A stretch of DNA of 42,136 bases from JALHNI01 sp031367405 (GCA_031367405.1 JANLPT010000273.1:1-42136); one strand, 5' to 3'; shown: positions 14,931-23,122, counted from the stretch's first letter. Made by a program: numbers and translations. Notes: generated by a model from the letters alone, not told the origin.

Positions 14931-17405
14931 TTACAAGTTCTTGACGGCTTCTTCGATCTGTCTGGCAAGCGCGGCATAGCCGGTGCCTGTCAGTTGCAGC
15001 GGCGCCCCCAACACCACCTCTACTTTGCCCGGCCGTGGGAATCGTGAATCACGATGCAGCACCCGATGCACGCCCCGCAAGCGCACCGGAATCACGCGCA
15101 CTCCCAATCGCGAAGCCATCATGCCGATGCCCGCCTGAAAGGCCGCTATCTCATCGCCATCAGCGTGCCGGCCCTCAGGGAAAATCACCACCGACCAGCC
15201 TTCGGCCAGCAGTTCGCCCATATAACGCAACGCGTCCTTGGTGCCGGCTTCGCGTTGCGGCAAAGGGAACGCTGCGAACATCAAACAAGCCAGGTAATAG
15301 CCGAGCGAATTGCGCAGGCGCTTGGCTAGCCCGTACCGGTCAGGGTAGTAATGGGCTTCGAAGAACTCTTTGCGCATCGCCACCGCCACGCGATAGCGCC
15401 ATTTGCCCGGCAGCGCGATCAACAGAGCGGCGGTGTCGAAGTAACTCTGATGATTGACGGCGAAGAGGACCGGCTCTTCGAGATGGTGGAGGTGTTCCAG
15501 GCCCCGGACGCGCACCCACAGAAAGATGCGGGCCAGCGGCAGCACCCAAGTGGGCAGGCTGATGCGGCGGATGGCGCGCGCCCACCATTGCCGGGTCCAG
15601 CGGGGAAACTCGAGGGGCGATTCCTGTATCGGCGCGGGTAGCCTGGCAAGGTCGGCCAGCGTATGAGCTTGATTGAAAAGGCTCTCATCAATGGGTTGGC
15701 CGGTACGCTCCTCCAGTTCCATCAGCAGTTGCACGCGTTCCAGCGAGTTGAGGCCCAGCTCGTTCAGCGCAGTATCCTCGCGGATCCCGTAGCGGGTCAG
15801 GACACTTGAAAGCTCAATAGAAGCACAGGCGGGCGCAATGGCGACGCCGTGCAGCCAATCGCGCACCGCACGCCGTTTCAGCTTACCGGTGCCGTGGGTG
15901 CGCGGCAAAGCGTCAGGGAAGGGCCATACCGTCGCGTCCCGCATCTGCTGGTGTGGCTCCAGCCGGGCGTTGGCCGTCGCCAGCACGAGTGCGGTGCTGC
16001 CGCCGTCCAGCACCAGCACGGCGTGGGGCCGGCCCTCACGCTCCACCACAGCGGACTCGCGCACGCCAACAACCTCGTTGAGCGCGCGCTCCAGGTCCTC
16101 TGGAAAAATATTCGTGCCATCCGAGGCCACGATCATCTCCTTTTTGCGGCCGCGAATGCGGAGGGCGCCATCGGGGTCCATTTCGCCGACATCGCCCGTG
16201 TGAAACCAGCCATCGGCCGCCAGGACACTCTCTTCCGAACCGTAATAGCCGCTCGTAATGTTCTCGCCGCGCACCAGGATTTCGCCATCGCCGGCCAGCT
16301 TCATTTCCACCCCCGGAATCGGTTTGCCCACCGTGCCGTGGCTCGCATGGAAGGGATGATTCAGACTCACAATCGGCGCGGTTTCCGTCAAGCCGTAACC
16401 CTGGATCACCGCATAACCGAGCTTGCGCCAGAACTCTTCGAGCTCCGGATCCAGCGGCGCGGCCCCCACGATGAACGCCCAGCACTTCCAGCCCAGCAGC
16501 CGATGCACCCGGCGGTATTGCCAGAAAGCCGCGATGAGGCCGGACGATTTGCGCGGCTCCCGGCTCTCGGGGCAGCGCGCCATCACATAATCCCGCAGCA
16601 ATTCGAGCATTTTAGGGACGGCCACGATCACCGAAATGCGCCGCCGCTTCACCTGCCGCACGATCTCGGGTGGATGATGGCCTTTCAAAAAGATAACTTG
16701 GCCATCCACCATCGGCGGAATGAAGGCAGCCATCGTCTGGCCAAAAAGGTGACTGAGCGGCAGCAGGTTCAGAAAACGAATCGGGAAGAAGAGCGGCCCG
16801 GCGAACCAGCGGACGATGGGCTTGGCCCGGTAACGAAGGATCTCCCGCTCCACCGGATTCAGGTTCGCCAGCAGATTGCGATGCGTAATGCGGACGCCTT
16901 TCGGCTCGGCGGTGGCACCGGAGGTGAACAAGATCTCGGCCAGCGCGTCCTTGCTTTTGGCGATCGTGTGGCTGGATGAAGCGGAGCCCGACTCCAACTC
17001 GGCCATGCGCCAGGATGAGCCAACCCACGACACTTCATCGCCCACGACGATGCCCGTAGCGCCGGTAATCTGCCTCACCTTTTCGACAAAGCTCACGGTG
17101 CTGCGGGAATCAATCGGCACGGCCACTGCGCCGCGCAACAGACAGCCCCAAAGCGCGACCACCCAACCCGGACGATTCTCGCCCCAGAGGATGACGTTGT
17201 CGCCCGCGCCGATCTTTGCCGCCTCCAGCAGCGCCGCGAAGGAACGCGCGGCACCGGCAGTCTGGGCGGTGGAGAGTGCAATCGTCCGGTAGCCGTCGTC
17301 ATAGGCAAACAGCGGCCGGTCTTCACCGGCCCAGCTTTCGAAAAGGTCCAGCAGATGTTCACGAGGCATGCGTAGAACGGCCAGGAGAGGTCCGTCTCTT
17401 ATCAT
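14931..17405 (-). CDS. AMP-ligase / acyl carrier / PlsC acyltransferase fusion
   Basis: An 824-residue three-part protein. Residues about 20-505 are an acyl-adenylating domain (LFTSGATAEPKG as P-loop at 160-170, then GYGLTETAP and WFHTGDVGEMDPDGALRIRGR). Residues about 525-600 are a phosphopantetheine carrier with the attachment serine in LGLNSLERVQLL. Residues about 640-820 are a 1-acylglycerol-3-phosphate-type acyltransferase with NHQSYFDT (NHx4D motif) and FPEGR. It probably activates a free fatty acid, loads it on its own carrier and transfers it to a lysophospholipid or similar acceptor, a membrane-lipid repair or remodelling role like Aas, but with the reverse domain order and an internal carrier. 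An alternative start is the ATG at 17369; neither has a strong ribosome site. Confidence 0.88.
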   Translation of the reverse strand: MIRDGPLLAVLRMPREHLLDLFESWAGEDRPLFAYDDGYRTIALSTAQTAGAARSFAALLEAAKIGAGDNVILWGENRPGWVVALWGCLLRGAVAVPIDSRSTVSFVEKVRQITGATGIVVGDEVSWVGSSWRMAELESGSASSSHTIAKSKDALAEILFTSGATAEPKGVRITHRNLLANLNPVEREILRYRAKPIVRWFAGPLFFPIRFLNLLPLSHLFGQTMAAFIPPMVDGQVIFLKGHHPPEIVRQVKRRRISVIVAVPKMLELLRDYVMARCPESREPRKSSGLIAAFWQYRRVHRLLGWKCWAFIVGAAPLDPELEEFWRKLGYAVIQGYGLTETAPIVSLNHPFHASHGTVGKPIPGVEMKLAGDGEILVRGENITSGYYGSEESVLAADGWFHTGDVGEMDPDGALRIRGRKKEMIVASDGTNIFPEDLERALNEVVGVRESAVVEREGRPHAVLVLDGGSTALVLATANARLEPHQQMRDATVWPFPDALPRTHGTGKLKRRAVRDWLHGVAIAPACASIELSSVLTRYGIREDTALNELGLNSLERVQLLMELEERTGQPIDESLFNQAHTLADLARLPAPIQESPLEFPRWTRQWWARAIRRISLPTWVLPLARIFLWVRVRGLEHLHHLEEPVLFAVNHQSYFDTAALLIALPGKWRYRVAVAMRKEFFEAHYYPDRYGLAKRLRNSLGYYLACLMFAAFPLPQREAGTKDALRYMGELLAEGWSVVIFPEGRHADGDEIAAFQAGIGMMASRLGVRVIPVRLRGVHRVLHRDSRFPRPGKVEVVLGAPLQLTGTGYAALARQIEEAVKNL

Positions 17406-17475
17406 GCGACGGTTTCTGGCGATCGCCGGTTCCAGTTCGTGGTCACCAACCAGCCGCGAACGATAGAGAGCGGGT

Positions 17476-17513
17476 CCAGCCTGACGCCGAGGGGTTCGCT
17501 AGGCTGACGAACC
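17476..17513. repeat. Dispersed palindromic repeat, copy D
   Basis: CCAGCCTGACGCCGAGGGGT followed by TCG matches the left arm of copy A with a few differences. GGTTCG (17493-17498) pairs with CGAACC (17508-17513) to give a short hairpin between the dehydratase and fusion genes. It lies just 9 bases before the dehydratase stop on the minus strand. Confidence 0.55.
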
Positions 17514-17521
17514 ACGATTTG

Positions 17522-18442
17522 CTAGTATCCAGCTGACTTATAGTCCGCCACGATGGCCTCGACTGCCGCGCGATGCTCGGGCCGGACGTTTTCGAGCGGA
17601 GGCCGTACCGGGCCGCCGGTGATGCCGCCGCCGGTGAGGTCCATGGCGTACTTCATGACGGAGACTTCGTAGCCTTTCACATGCTCGCGGACCGCGTAAA
17701 TGGGGTGGACAAAGCGATTCATTAAGGGCGTGATCTTGGCGAAATCGGCTGGTTTGCCGGTGGTGAGGCCACCGAGTTCAGCCAACTCCAGGGCCAGTTT
17801 GGGCGAGGTGTTCGAGATGCTGGAGGTGAAAGCCTGCACGCCGCAAGCGAGATAAGTGGGCAGGCAATCGTCGCCTAAGCCGCCCACCCAGGCGAGGCGA
17901 TCGCCGAGCTTGGCCATGATGCGCTGGTAGGTGCGCGCGTTCCCCTGCCCGTCCTTCCAAATTTCCAGCGTGGGCACGCGCTCCGCCAGCCGCGCCACCA
18001 TGTCGGGTGAGAAAACGGCCCAATCGCGCGAGTAAATGCTGAGGGGCAATCCGGTGGCGCGGCCAATCTCGGCGTAGTAATCAATCAGCCCGTTCACCGG
18101 AGCGTTGATGTAGGCCGGGGGCAGCACCAGCAGGGCATCGGCACCCGCCTTTTCCATGCCGCGCGCCATGGCACAAGCGATCGACGCATTGATGCCCACC
18201 CCGCCGACCACGGGCATTTTGGTGGTGGCTTTGGCGATGCGCACTACTTCCACCGCTTCGTCAATCGAAAGCGAATAGAGCTCACCGGTGCCGCCGGCGG
18301 CCACCATGGCGCAGAAGGGATGCTCGCTCATCAGGGCGACGTTCTTTTCGAGCGCGGCATAATCCACCGACAGGTCAGACGGACGAAACGGCGTGATGGG
18401 AAACCCGAACACGCCACGAAGTTGATCACGAAGTTTAGCCAT
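17522..18442 (-). CDS. kdgD: DapA-family enzyme, probable 5-dehydro-4-deoxyglucarate dehydratase
   Basis: A 306-residue class I aldolase-fold protein. The family pattern is clear: GVFGFPITPF at the N-terminus, AAGGTGELYSLSIDE as the substrate loop, catalytic tyrosine Y137 in LSIYSRDWAVFS and Schiff-base lysine K163 in EIWKDGQGN. The combination YSRD/KDGQGN is that of 5-dehydro-4-deoxyglucarate dehydratase more than of dihydrodipicolinate synthase, where lysine sits in a different context. It would convert 5-keto-4-deoxyglucarate to 2-oxoglutarate semialdehyde, water and CO2 in sugar-acid catabolism. No other glucarate genes lie nearby, so the exact substrate stays inferred. It is divergent from yhbY with 38 bases between. 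Confidence 0.8.
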   Translation of the reverse strand: MAKLRDQLRGVFGFPITPFRPSDLSVDYAALEKNVALMSEHPFCAMVAAGGTGELYSLSIDEAVEVVRIAKATTKMPVVGGVGINASIACAMARGMEKAGADALLVLPPAYINAPVNGLIDYYAEIGRATGLPLSIYSRDWAVFSPDMVARLAERVPTLEIWKDGQGNARTYQRIMAKLGDRLAWVGGLGDDCLPTYLACGVQAFTSSISNTSPKLALELAELGGLTTGKPADFAKITPLMNRFVHPIYAVREHVKGYEVSVMKYAMDLTGGGITGGPVRPPLENVRPEHRAAVEAIVADYKSAGY

Positions 18443-18480
18443 ACGTAACCCATTACTGTATCGCGCGTGCGACCATATGG

Positions 18481-18810
18481 ATGATTATGCCCGGCCCTCT
18501 CACTAATCCTCAGCGCAAATTCCTTAGAGGAATCGCGCACAATATGCCGCCTACCATGCAGTTGGGCAAGCAAGGGTTGACGCCCAACTTCTTCAAGAGT
18601 TTTGAGCTCGCGCTGCTGAACCACGAGGTGATGAAACTGCGCTTCACGAACCTGCAGGAGGAGCGCAAGCAGCTTTCGGCTGAGATCGTGGAGAAGACGG
18701 GGGCGATGCTGGTGTCGATGGTGGGGCACACGGCCGTTTACTACCGGGAGAGTCCTGACCCGGAGAAGCGTAAAGTGTCATTGCCACGAGGGAAAGCTCT
18801 GCAAGTTTAG
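18481..18810 (+). CDS. yhbY: YhbY-type CRM-domain RNA-binding protein
   Basis: A 109-residue protein made of a single CRS1-YhbY (CRM) domain: LTNPQRKFLRGIAHNMPP, then MQLGKQGLTPNFFKSFELAL and a VMKLRF strand, ending ETTG-like EKTGAMLVSMVGHTAVYYR. The glycine loop GKQGLT corresponds to the GxxG RNA-binding loop of the family. YhbY associates with pre-50S ribosomal particles. The start could be either the ATG at 18481 or the one at 18487. It is followed by a HAD phosphatase gene 19 bases later, probably in the same transcript. Confidence 0.93.
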   Translation: MIMPGPLTNPQRKFLRGIAHNMPPTMQLGKQGLTPNFFKSFELALLNHEVMKLRFTNLQEERKQLSAEIVEKTGAMLVSMVGHTAVYYRESPDPEKRKVSLPRGKALQV

Positions 18811-18829
18811 CGGGCCGGGAATGTAAGAT

Positions 18830-19480
18830 TTGGCTTATTCACTGGTGATTTTCGATTTGGACGGGACGCTGATTGATTCGGAAGCGGACTTGGCGTCGTC
18901 GGTGAACGCGACGCGGCGCTTTATGGGGATGGAAGCGTTGACACCCGCCGTGGTCGCGTCCTTTGTGGGGCACGGCGCGCCGGTGCTGATGCGGCGGGCG
19001 TTGGGGCCGGAGGCTTCGGAGCAGGATGTGGCGCGCGCGCTTGACTACTTCATCCGCTACTACCATCAGCATTGTTTGGATGAGACCAGGCTTTATCCGG
19101 GCACCCGGGAGATGCTGGATGAACTGAATGCAGCGGACCGGCGCTTGGCCATTCTGACGAACAAGCCGGTGCGGATCAGCCAGCGAATTGTGGAGGGGTT
19201 GGGGTTACAGACGCACTTCTTCGAGGTATTTGGCGGCAATAGCTTTGAGCAGAAGAAGCCGCACCCAATCGGGATTGAGCGCTTACTGGAGTCGACCCGC
19301 TTGCCGCAGGCGTTGACGTTGATGGTGGGCGATAGCGGCGTGGATATCGAGACGGCGCGCAATGCGGGCGTGCATGCTTGCGGGGTGACGTTCGGGCTGA
19401 GTCCGGAGACGATGCGGGCAGCGGGGCCGGACTATGTCATTGACGCGATGCCGGCACTGACGCCGATTGTGCTGGGGTAG
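18830..19480 (+). CDS. gph: HAD phosphatase, phosphoglycolate phosphatase-like
   Basis: A 216-residue HAD subfamily IA phosphatase. Motif I is VIFDLDGTLIDSEADL, motif II LAILTNKP, motif III the lysine in FEQKKPHP, and motif IV MVGDSGVDIETARNAG. The sequence of the cap and the TNKP motif match phosphoglycolate phosphatase closely, so removal of phosphate from 2-phosphoglycolate is the most likely reaction; closely related pyrophosphatase PpaX-type enzymes cannot be excluded. The start is a TTG at 18830, since the only nearby ATG (18821) is followed at once by a stop. It is in the same direction as yhbY. Confidence 0.87.
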   Translation: MAYSLVIFDLDGTLIDSEADLASSVNATRRFMGMEALTPAVVASFVGHGAPVLMRRALGPEASEQDVARALDYFIRYYHQHCLDETRLYPGTREMLDELNAADRRLAILTNKPVRISQRIVEGLGLQTHFFEVFGGNSFEQKKPHPIGIERLLESTRLPQALTLMVGDSGVDIETARNAGVHACGVTFGLSPETMRAAGPDYVIDAMPALTPIVLG

Positions 19481-20248
19481 TCCATCGTTGGCAACTCCAT
19501 CAGGGCTGCCGTTAAGCCTGGAGGGCTCTTTCATCCCCTACCGTATGCCGGTTTATCCCAGCGCAGTGCCGGGCATTTTCCTGGCGCTATATCTCCCGTA
19601 GCGCAGCTGGAAATTTGAGGTTAGGCCACGGCTGGAGGTAGGACCGGTCTCCAGGTCCCTTTCCGCAGCCTGTGAGACCGGCATCTGCTGACGGATGGGC
19701 GTGAAGGTGACCTTGACAAAATCAGCGGCGGTGGCCATGGCCCGGTCGATGTTGTTTTCGATAACGGGGACAATTACCCGGATCAGGGCGGAGTCGGTGC
19801 GGTTATCGCGCAAAGCGTCGGTCATCACATAACCCTTAGCGTTGTACTCGCTGGCGACAACCCGATCGCGCGATTGATATCAATACACACACAAGGCCGG
19901 TGTCCGACACAGTTGTAATCGTTTGATTCCAATGGACTTATTGCAGAGTTTGCGTTAGCGAATCTCTAGTTCGATTAGGTAAGTCTATATATATCTATTA
20001 GTTACGAGATTTTTACCCACTCCGCGCATCGCGCCCGCAGGCGTTCGCAGCAATGAATCAGATCGTAATTGACCAATTAAATCAACGACTTGCCACGATT
20101 CCTCCGCAAACAGAGAAGTCACTCTTGGCGCCCAACGTGCCAAGATAGAGCCCGGAGCGATGCTACGGGAATGTTTGGCGGTAATCACACCCTCCCGACC
20201 CAAAGGAGAAATCGCCATAGAATCACTCAGACTCGGCACAAGCCAAAC
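19481..20248. other. Decayed region between gph and ino1
   Basis: A 770-base stretch containing the remnant of an epsI-like gene (19553-19918, described separately) and an AT-rich tract around 19975-20010. A minus-strand frame at 19985-20239 (84 codons, starting GTG) directly follows ino1. I cannot recognise it, and it may be chance. A plus-strand start ATGAATCAGATCG at 20053 opens only about 35 codons. Confidence 0.5.
19553..19918 (-). pseudogene. epsI-like exosortase-associated protein, C-terminal remnant
   Basis: Reading the minus strand from 19918 gives a frame with the C-terminal signature of EpsI-family proteins, which accompany exosortases: YQSRDRVVASEY, then NAKGYVMTDALRDNRTD and SALIRVIVPV, followed by an amphipathic helix ending TPIRQQMP. 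Immediately before YQSRD, where family members normally have Tyr-Trp-Tyr, the codon is TGA at 19880-19882, consistent with a TGG to TGA change. Nothing before residue RTPALCVY is recognisable, so the gene has lost its N-terminal two thirds as well. Downstream of TPIRQQMP the frame continues about 38 codons, beyond the usual family end. Non-functional as it stands. Confidence 0.7.
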
Positions 20249-21556
20249 CTAGTCGTAATATTCCTGCCCCAGATGCGTGATCAAATCTTCGCCGCGCATC
20301 CACCGCAAGGTGTTCTTGAGTTTCATGAGCTGGATGAAGACATCGTGTTCCGGGTAAAGCCCCGGCGCGGTCATGGGAGCCTTAAAGTAGAAACTCAGCC
20401 ACTCCTGGACGCCCTTCATGCCGGCGCGCTGAGCGAGGTCAAGAAACAAGACCAGGTCCAGCACGAGCGGTGCCGCCAGGATGGAATCGCGGCAAAGAAA
20501 ATCGATCTTGATCTGCATCGGATAGCCGAGCCAGCCAAAGATGTCGATATTGTCCCAGCCTTCCTTCTGGTCGCCCCTGGGCGGATAGTAGTTGATCTTT
20601 ACCGAATGGAAGAGGTCCTTGTAGAGCTCCGGATAGAGGCCGGGCTGAAGGATTTGATCCAGCACGCTGAGCTTGGTTTCCTCTTTCGACTTGAAGGAAC
20701 CAGGATCCTCCAGCACCTCGCCGTCGCGGTTGCCGAGAATGTTTGTCGAGAACCATCCGTTGCAGCCGAGCATGCGCGCCTTCAGGCCCGGTGCCAGCAG
20801 AGTCTTCATGTAAGTCTGCCCGGTCTTAAAGTCCTTGCCGCACACCGGAAGATGGCGATCGCGGGCCAGCGCGAGCAGCGCCGGAATGTCGTGGGTGAGA
20901 TTCGGTGCGCCATTGGCGAAAGGCACCCCCGACATCAGGGCGGCGTAGGCGTAAACCTGGCTGGGCGCGATGTCCGGATCGTTCTTGGCGAGCCCTTGCT
21001 CAAACGTGGCCAGCGTCTGATGAACCTTAACCGGCCGTTGAAAAACTTCGGTGGAGCCGCACCAGATCATCACCAGACGGTCAACGCCATTGGACTCCTT
21101 GAACGTCTTCATATCGTCCATGAGCGCTTCGGCCTTGTCGCGCAGTGACCCTTTGGTCTTCACGTTCGGGCCGTCGATCCGCTTGACGTAGTTCCGATCG
21201 AAGACCGCCTTCATCGGCTTCACCTTCTGCAAAGCAGGCTTCACCTTGCGCAGTAACTCAGGCTCCAGCACCCTGGCGTTCACCGCCGCTTCGTAAGCGT
21301 TGTCTTCAAAAATATCCCAGCCGCCGAAGACCAGTTGGTTGAGCCCGGCCAGCGGCACGAATTCCTTAATCTTCGGCACACGGTTGTCGGTGCGCTTGCC
21401 GAGCCGGACGGTACCCAGTTGCGTCAGCGAACCGATCGGTTCACCCAGCCCCTTCTTCACCGCCTCCACGCCGGCCATGAAGGTGGTAGAGACGGCACCG
21501 AGGCCGGGGGTCAAGATGCCGAGTTTGCCCTTGGCGGGGATGATTTTCATAGACAT
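20249..21556 (-). CDS. ino1: Myo-inositol-1-phosphate synthase
   Basis: A 435-residue enzyme that makes 1L-myo-inositol 1-phosphate from glucose 6-phosphate using bound NAD, the first step to inositol lipids and related solutes. The NAD-binding glycine loop is LGILTPGLGAVSTTFMAG. Further family signatures are VMIWCGSTEVF, NGAPNLTHDIPALLALA, the catalytic-lysine region VCGKDFKTGQTYMKTLL, then GWFSTNILGNRDGEVL and FLCRDSILAAPLVLDL. The ATG at 21556 has AAGAGA upstream; a longer frame to 21664 would encode an unrelated leader. It is divergent from an AAA ATPase gene with a 113-bp gap. Confidence 0.93.
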   Translation of the reverse strand: MSMKIIPAKGKLGILTPGLGAVSTTFMAGVEAVKKGLGEPIGSLTQLGTVRLGKRTDNRVPKIKEFVPLAGLNQLVFGGWDIFEDNAYEAAVNARVLEPELLRKVKPALQKVKPMKAVFDRNYVKRIDGPNVKTKGSLRDKAEALMDDMKTFKESNGVDRLVMIWCGSTEVFQRPVKVHQTLATFEQGLAKNDPDIAPSQVYAYAALMSGVPFANGAPNLTHDIPALLALARDRHLPVCGKDFKTGQTYMKTLLAPGLKARMLGCNGWFSTNILGNRDGEVLEDPGSFKSKEETKLSVLDQILQPGLYPELYKDLFHSVKINYYPPRGDQKEGWDNIDIFGWLGYPMQIKIDFLCRDSILAAPLVLDLVLFLDLAQRAGMKGVQEWLSFYFKAPMTAPGLYPEHDVFIQLMKLKNTLRWMRGEDLITHLGQEYYD

Positions 21557-21638
21557 AGATTCTCTTGAGGTTAGGGGAGCGCGGGGCGGCGGGTCAACGA
21601 AAAGCACGGTGAAATATAGAGAAGGGGCATTATCTAGT

Positions 21639-21672
21639 ATGCAAAATGCGTTTATCATAATCATATTGCATG
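21639..21672. promoter_or_regulatory. Imperfect palindrome upstream of ino1, overlapping the ATPase start
   Basis: TATGCAAAATG (21639-21649) and CATATTGCATG (21662-21672) form an inverted repeat with 9 of 11 pairs matching and a 12-base spacer. It lies in AT-rich DNA between divergent genes and includes the ATG of the ATPase gene, so a bound protein could block translation start-region transcription. The symmetry suggests an operator, but no regulator is identified. Confidence 0.4.
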
Positions 21673-22683
21673 CTACTGAGAACGATCACCCTGCCACTAC
21701 ACCGGGCAGTTCGACGGGGTGAACCCGTGCTGGTGCAGGGTCCGCGGTCGGCGGGCAAGACCACGCTGCTGCGGCGCGAGTTCCCCGGCCATCGCTACGT
21801 GTCGCTTGACGATGCCGCGCCACGCTCCGTAGCCCGCCAGGATCCGGCCAGCTTCCTGGCGCGCCTCCGCGGCGCGGCGATCATCGACGATCTGCACCGC
21901 GCACCGGAATTAGTGGCTTATCTCGCGGCTTCCGGCGATCAGGGTCCGGTGTTGCTGGCCAGTTCGCGGCGTCTCCACTTACCAGTCACCAGCTTTGAGC
22001 TGTATCCGCCGACGCTGGCCGAACGAGAGCAACGGCCACCGCTGGCTCTTGAAATGTTGGGCCGGTTCGTGCCGGCGGTGGTTTCCACCGGGCCGGCCGC
22101 CACGGCAACCGATTCCGGTGAGCGCAAGTTTCTCGAGCGCGATGTCCGGGATTTAGTCAATGTTCACGACCTGGACCGTTTTGAAGACTTCCTTCGAGTG
22201 GCCCGCTCTTGCAGTGGACAAATCCTGGATCAGCAGGCCATCGCCGATGAGTGTGGCGTCGCTCATCGAACCGTGGGGCGCTGGCTCGCGGTGCTCGAGG
22301 CCTGTTTCTTGACACTGCGACTGCCGCCCGCCCGCCTCGACTTTGGCCGGCGGTTGGTGCGGAGCCCTAAGTTACATTTTCTGGAAGGCGGCGGTTTTGA
22401 GAGCCAAGTGGTCTCCGAGATTTATCGCAATGCTCAGCATGCGGGTGAGGCCACCGGCCTGCGGTACTGGCGCGACTCCAATGGCTTCGAGATTCCGCTC
22501 GTCGTCCAGAGTGAAACAGCCCCGGTAATGCCGGTGGGCATCGTCGCGGTCCCCACTCCGGCTGAGGTGGGTGCGCTGCGCCGGTGGATGGAACTGGCTA
22601 GTGTGAAGCAGGGCGCTCTGATCGCCGAACGCACCGGCCCGGTTCGCAATGGAGTGCTGCGGTATTCGATCAAACAAATCTAG
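21670..22683 (+). CDS. AAA_14/DUF4143-type ATPase
   Basis: A 337-residue ATPase of the type widespread in bacterial and archaeal genomes with an N-terminal AAA_14 domain and a C-terminal DUF4143 restriction-like domain. The Walker A motif is VQGPRSAGKTTLL (residues about 22-34), the strand FPGHRYVSLDD follows, and Walker B is AAIIDDLHRAPEL; the second acidic residue is D where most relatives have E (IDE), which may lower hydrolysis. The middle region QILDQQAIADECGVAHRTVGRWLAVLEA contains a helix-turn-helix-like segment typical of these proteins. Function of the family is not known. Some relatives have roughly 380-400 residues, so this one is a little short; no break is seen. Confidence 0.82.
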   Translation: MLLRTITLPLHRAVRRGEPVLVQGPRSAGKTTLLRREFPGHRYVSLDDAAPRSVARQDPASFLARLRGAAIIDDLHRAPELVAYLAASGDQGPVLLASSRRLHLPVTSFELYPPTLAEREQRPPLALEMLGRFVPAVVSTGPAATATDSGERKFLERDVRDLVNVHDLDRFEDFLRVARSCSGQILDQQAIADECGVAHRTVGRWLAVLEACFLTLRLPPARLDFGRRLVRSPKLHFLEGGGFESQVVSEIYRNAQHAGEATGLRYWRDSNGFEIPLVVQSETAPVMPVGIVAVPTPAEVGALRRWMELASVKQGALIAERTGPVRNGVLRYSIKQI

Positions 22684-22691
22684 TGGTTGAG

Positions 22692-22762
22692 GATCATCCC
22701 CTCCCTAACGGTCAGGGTTCTGTTGAACGGGCATTTTCCAGGCCAAGTCAGGGAAGGGATCC
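22692..22762. repeat. Dispersed palindromic repeat, copy E (paired arms)
   Basis: GATCATCCCCTCCCTAACGG then TCAGGGTTCTG at 22692-22720 matches copies A and B. A shorter inverted arm GTCAGGGAAGGGATCC follows at 22747-22762. This is the paired layout also seen at 1645-1727, which supports a two-arm unit. Confidence 0.6.
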
Positions 22763-22765
22763 TGT

Positions 22766-22804
22766 GATAAGCCGAGAAAGTTACAAATCAAGCGGTCGCG
22801 GTAC
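22766..22804 (+). repeat. 39-bp dispersed sequence, copy 1
   Basis: GATAAGCCGAGAAAGTTACA followed by AATCAAGCGGTCGCGGTAC is identical at 33 of 39 positions, without gaps, to 31780-31818. Both copies lie beside the 3' end of a broken TonB-receptor gene, but the orientation relative to the receptor differs, so the shared sequence is not simply a common downstream flank. Confidence 0.65.
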
Positions 22805-22811
22805 TAAGTGA

Positions 22812-22949
22812 CTAAAACACGAAGCGTAGGCTCATCTGTAAGCGGCGCGCGTAGTTACTCTGCGTCGAAGCACTGATTTGGCCGAAGCCGGTGTCCTTCA
22901 CACTCGGGGCGGCGGTAACGGTCATGTTCGGGTTGGGGAAGAATGGGTG
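22812..22949 (-). pseudogene. TonB-dependent receptor, last 45 codons only
   Basis: The minus strand from 22949 encodes NPNMTVTAAPSVKDTGFGQI and then an ending YARRLQMSLRFVF before a TAG stop at 22812. The alternation of residues, the closing QMSLRFVF strand with its terminal phenylalanine, and the PNM.V...PS....FG.I pattern are those of the C-terminus of Oar-type, carboxypeptidase-regulatory-domain TonB receptors, as seen at the end of the broken gene at 31756. The frame is cut at its 5' side, where a methyltransferase fragment begins. Confidence 0.72.
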
Positions 22950-23122
22950 ATTAAATTGAATATGCCGCGCTCGGAGGCGTTGCATTTGGCGGCCAATTCG
23001 CCAATCGTCCGGTGCCCGTCGGCAACTGCCGTAAAGAGGCCCAGTTCGATGGCGGCTTTCAGCGCCGCCGTCTGCTGGAAGGCGGTCATGATACTGAATA
23101 TGTGCGCGGGGCTAGCTGCCAT
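22922..23122 (-). pseudogene. SAM methyltransferase, N-terminal fragment only
   Basis: The frame starts MAASPAHIFSIMTAFQQTAA and continues LKAAIELGLFTAVADG, IGELAAKCNASERGI. This is the winged-helix dimerisation domain that begins O-methyltransferase-type SAM enzymes. After ERGI (about 22961), where family members continue with a residue run such as RILCD and then some 270 more residues, the sequence changes and within 12 codons stops; it has been joined to the tail of a TonB receptor. The catalytic SAM domain is missing altogether. Confidence 0.75.

Noticed and set aside
15849..16979. Long plus-strand frame (376 codons) rich in His, Arg and Gln
   Set aside because: Antisense to the AMP-ligase fusion, which has clear domain motifs.
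19985..20239. 84-codon minus-strand frame after ino1
   Set aside because: No recognisable family, GTG start and no clear ribosome site; left as a remark in the region entry.
20090..21148. Plus-strand frame of 352 codons
   Set aside because: Antisense to ino1, which has full family motifs.
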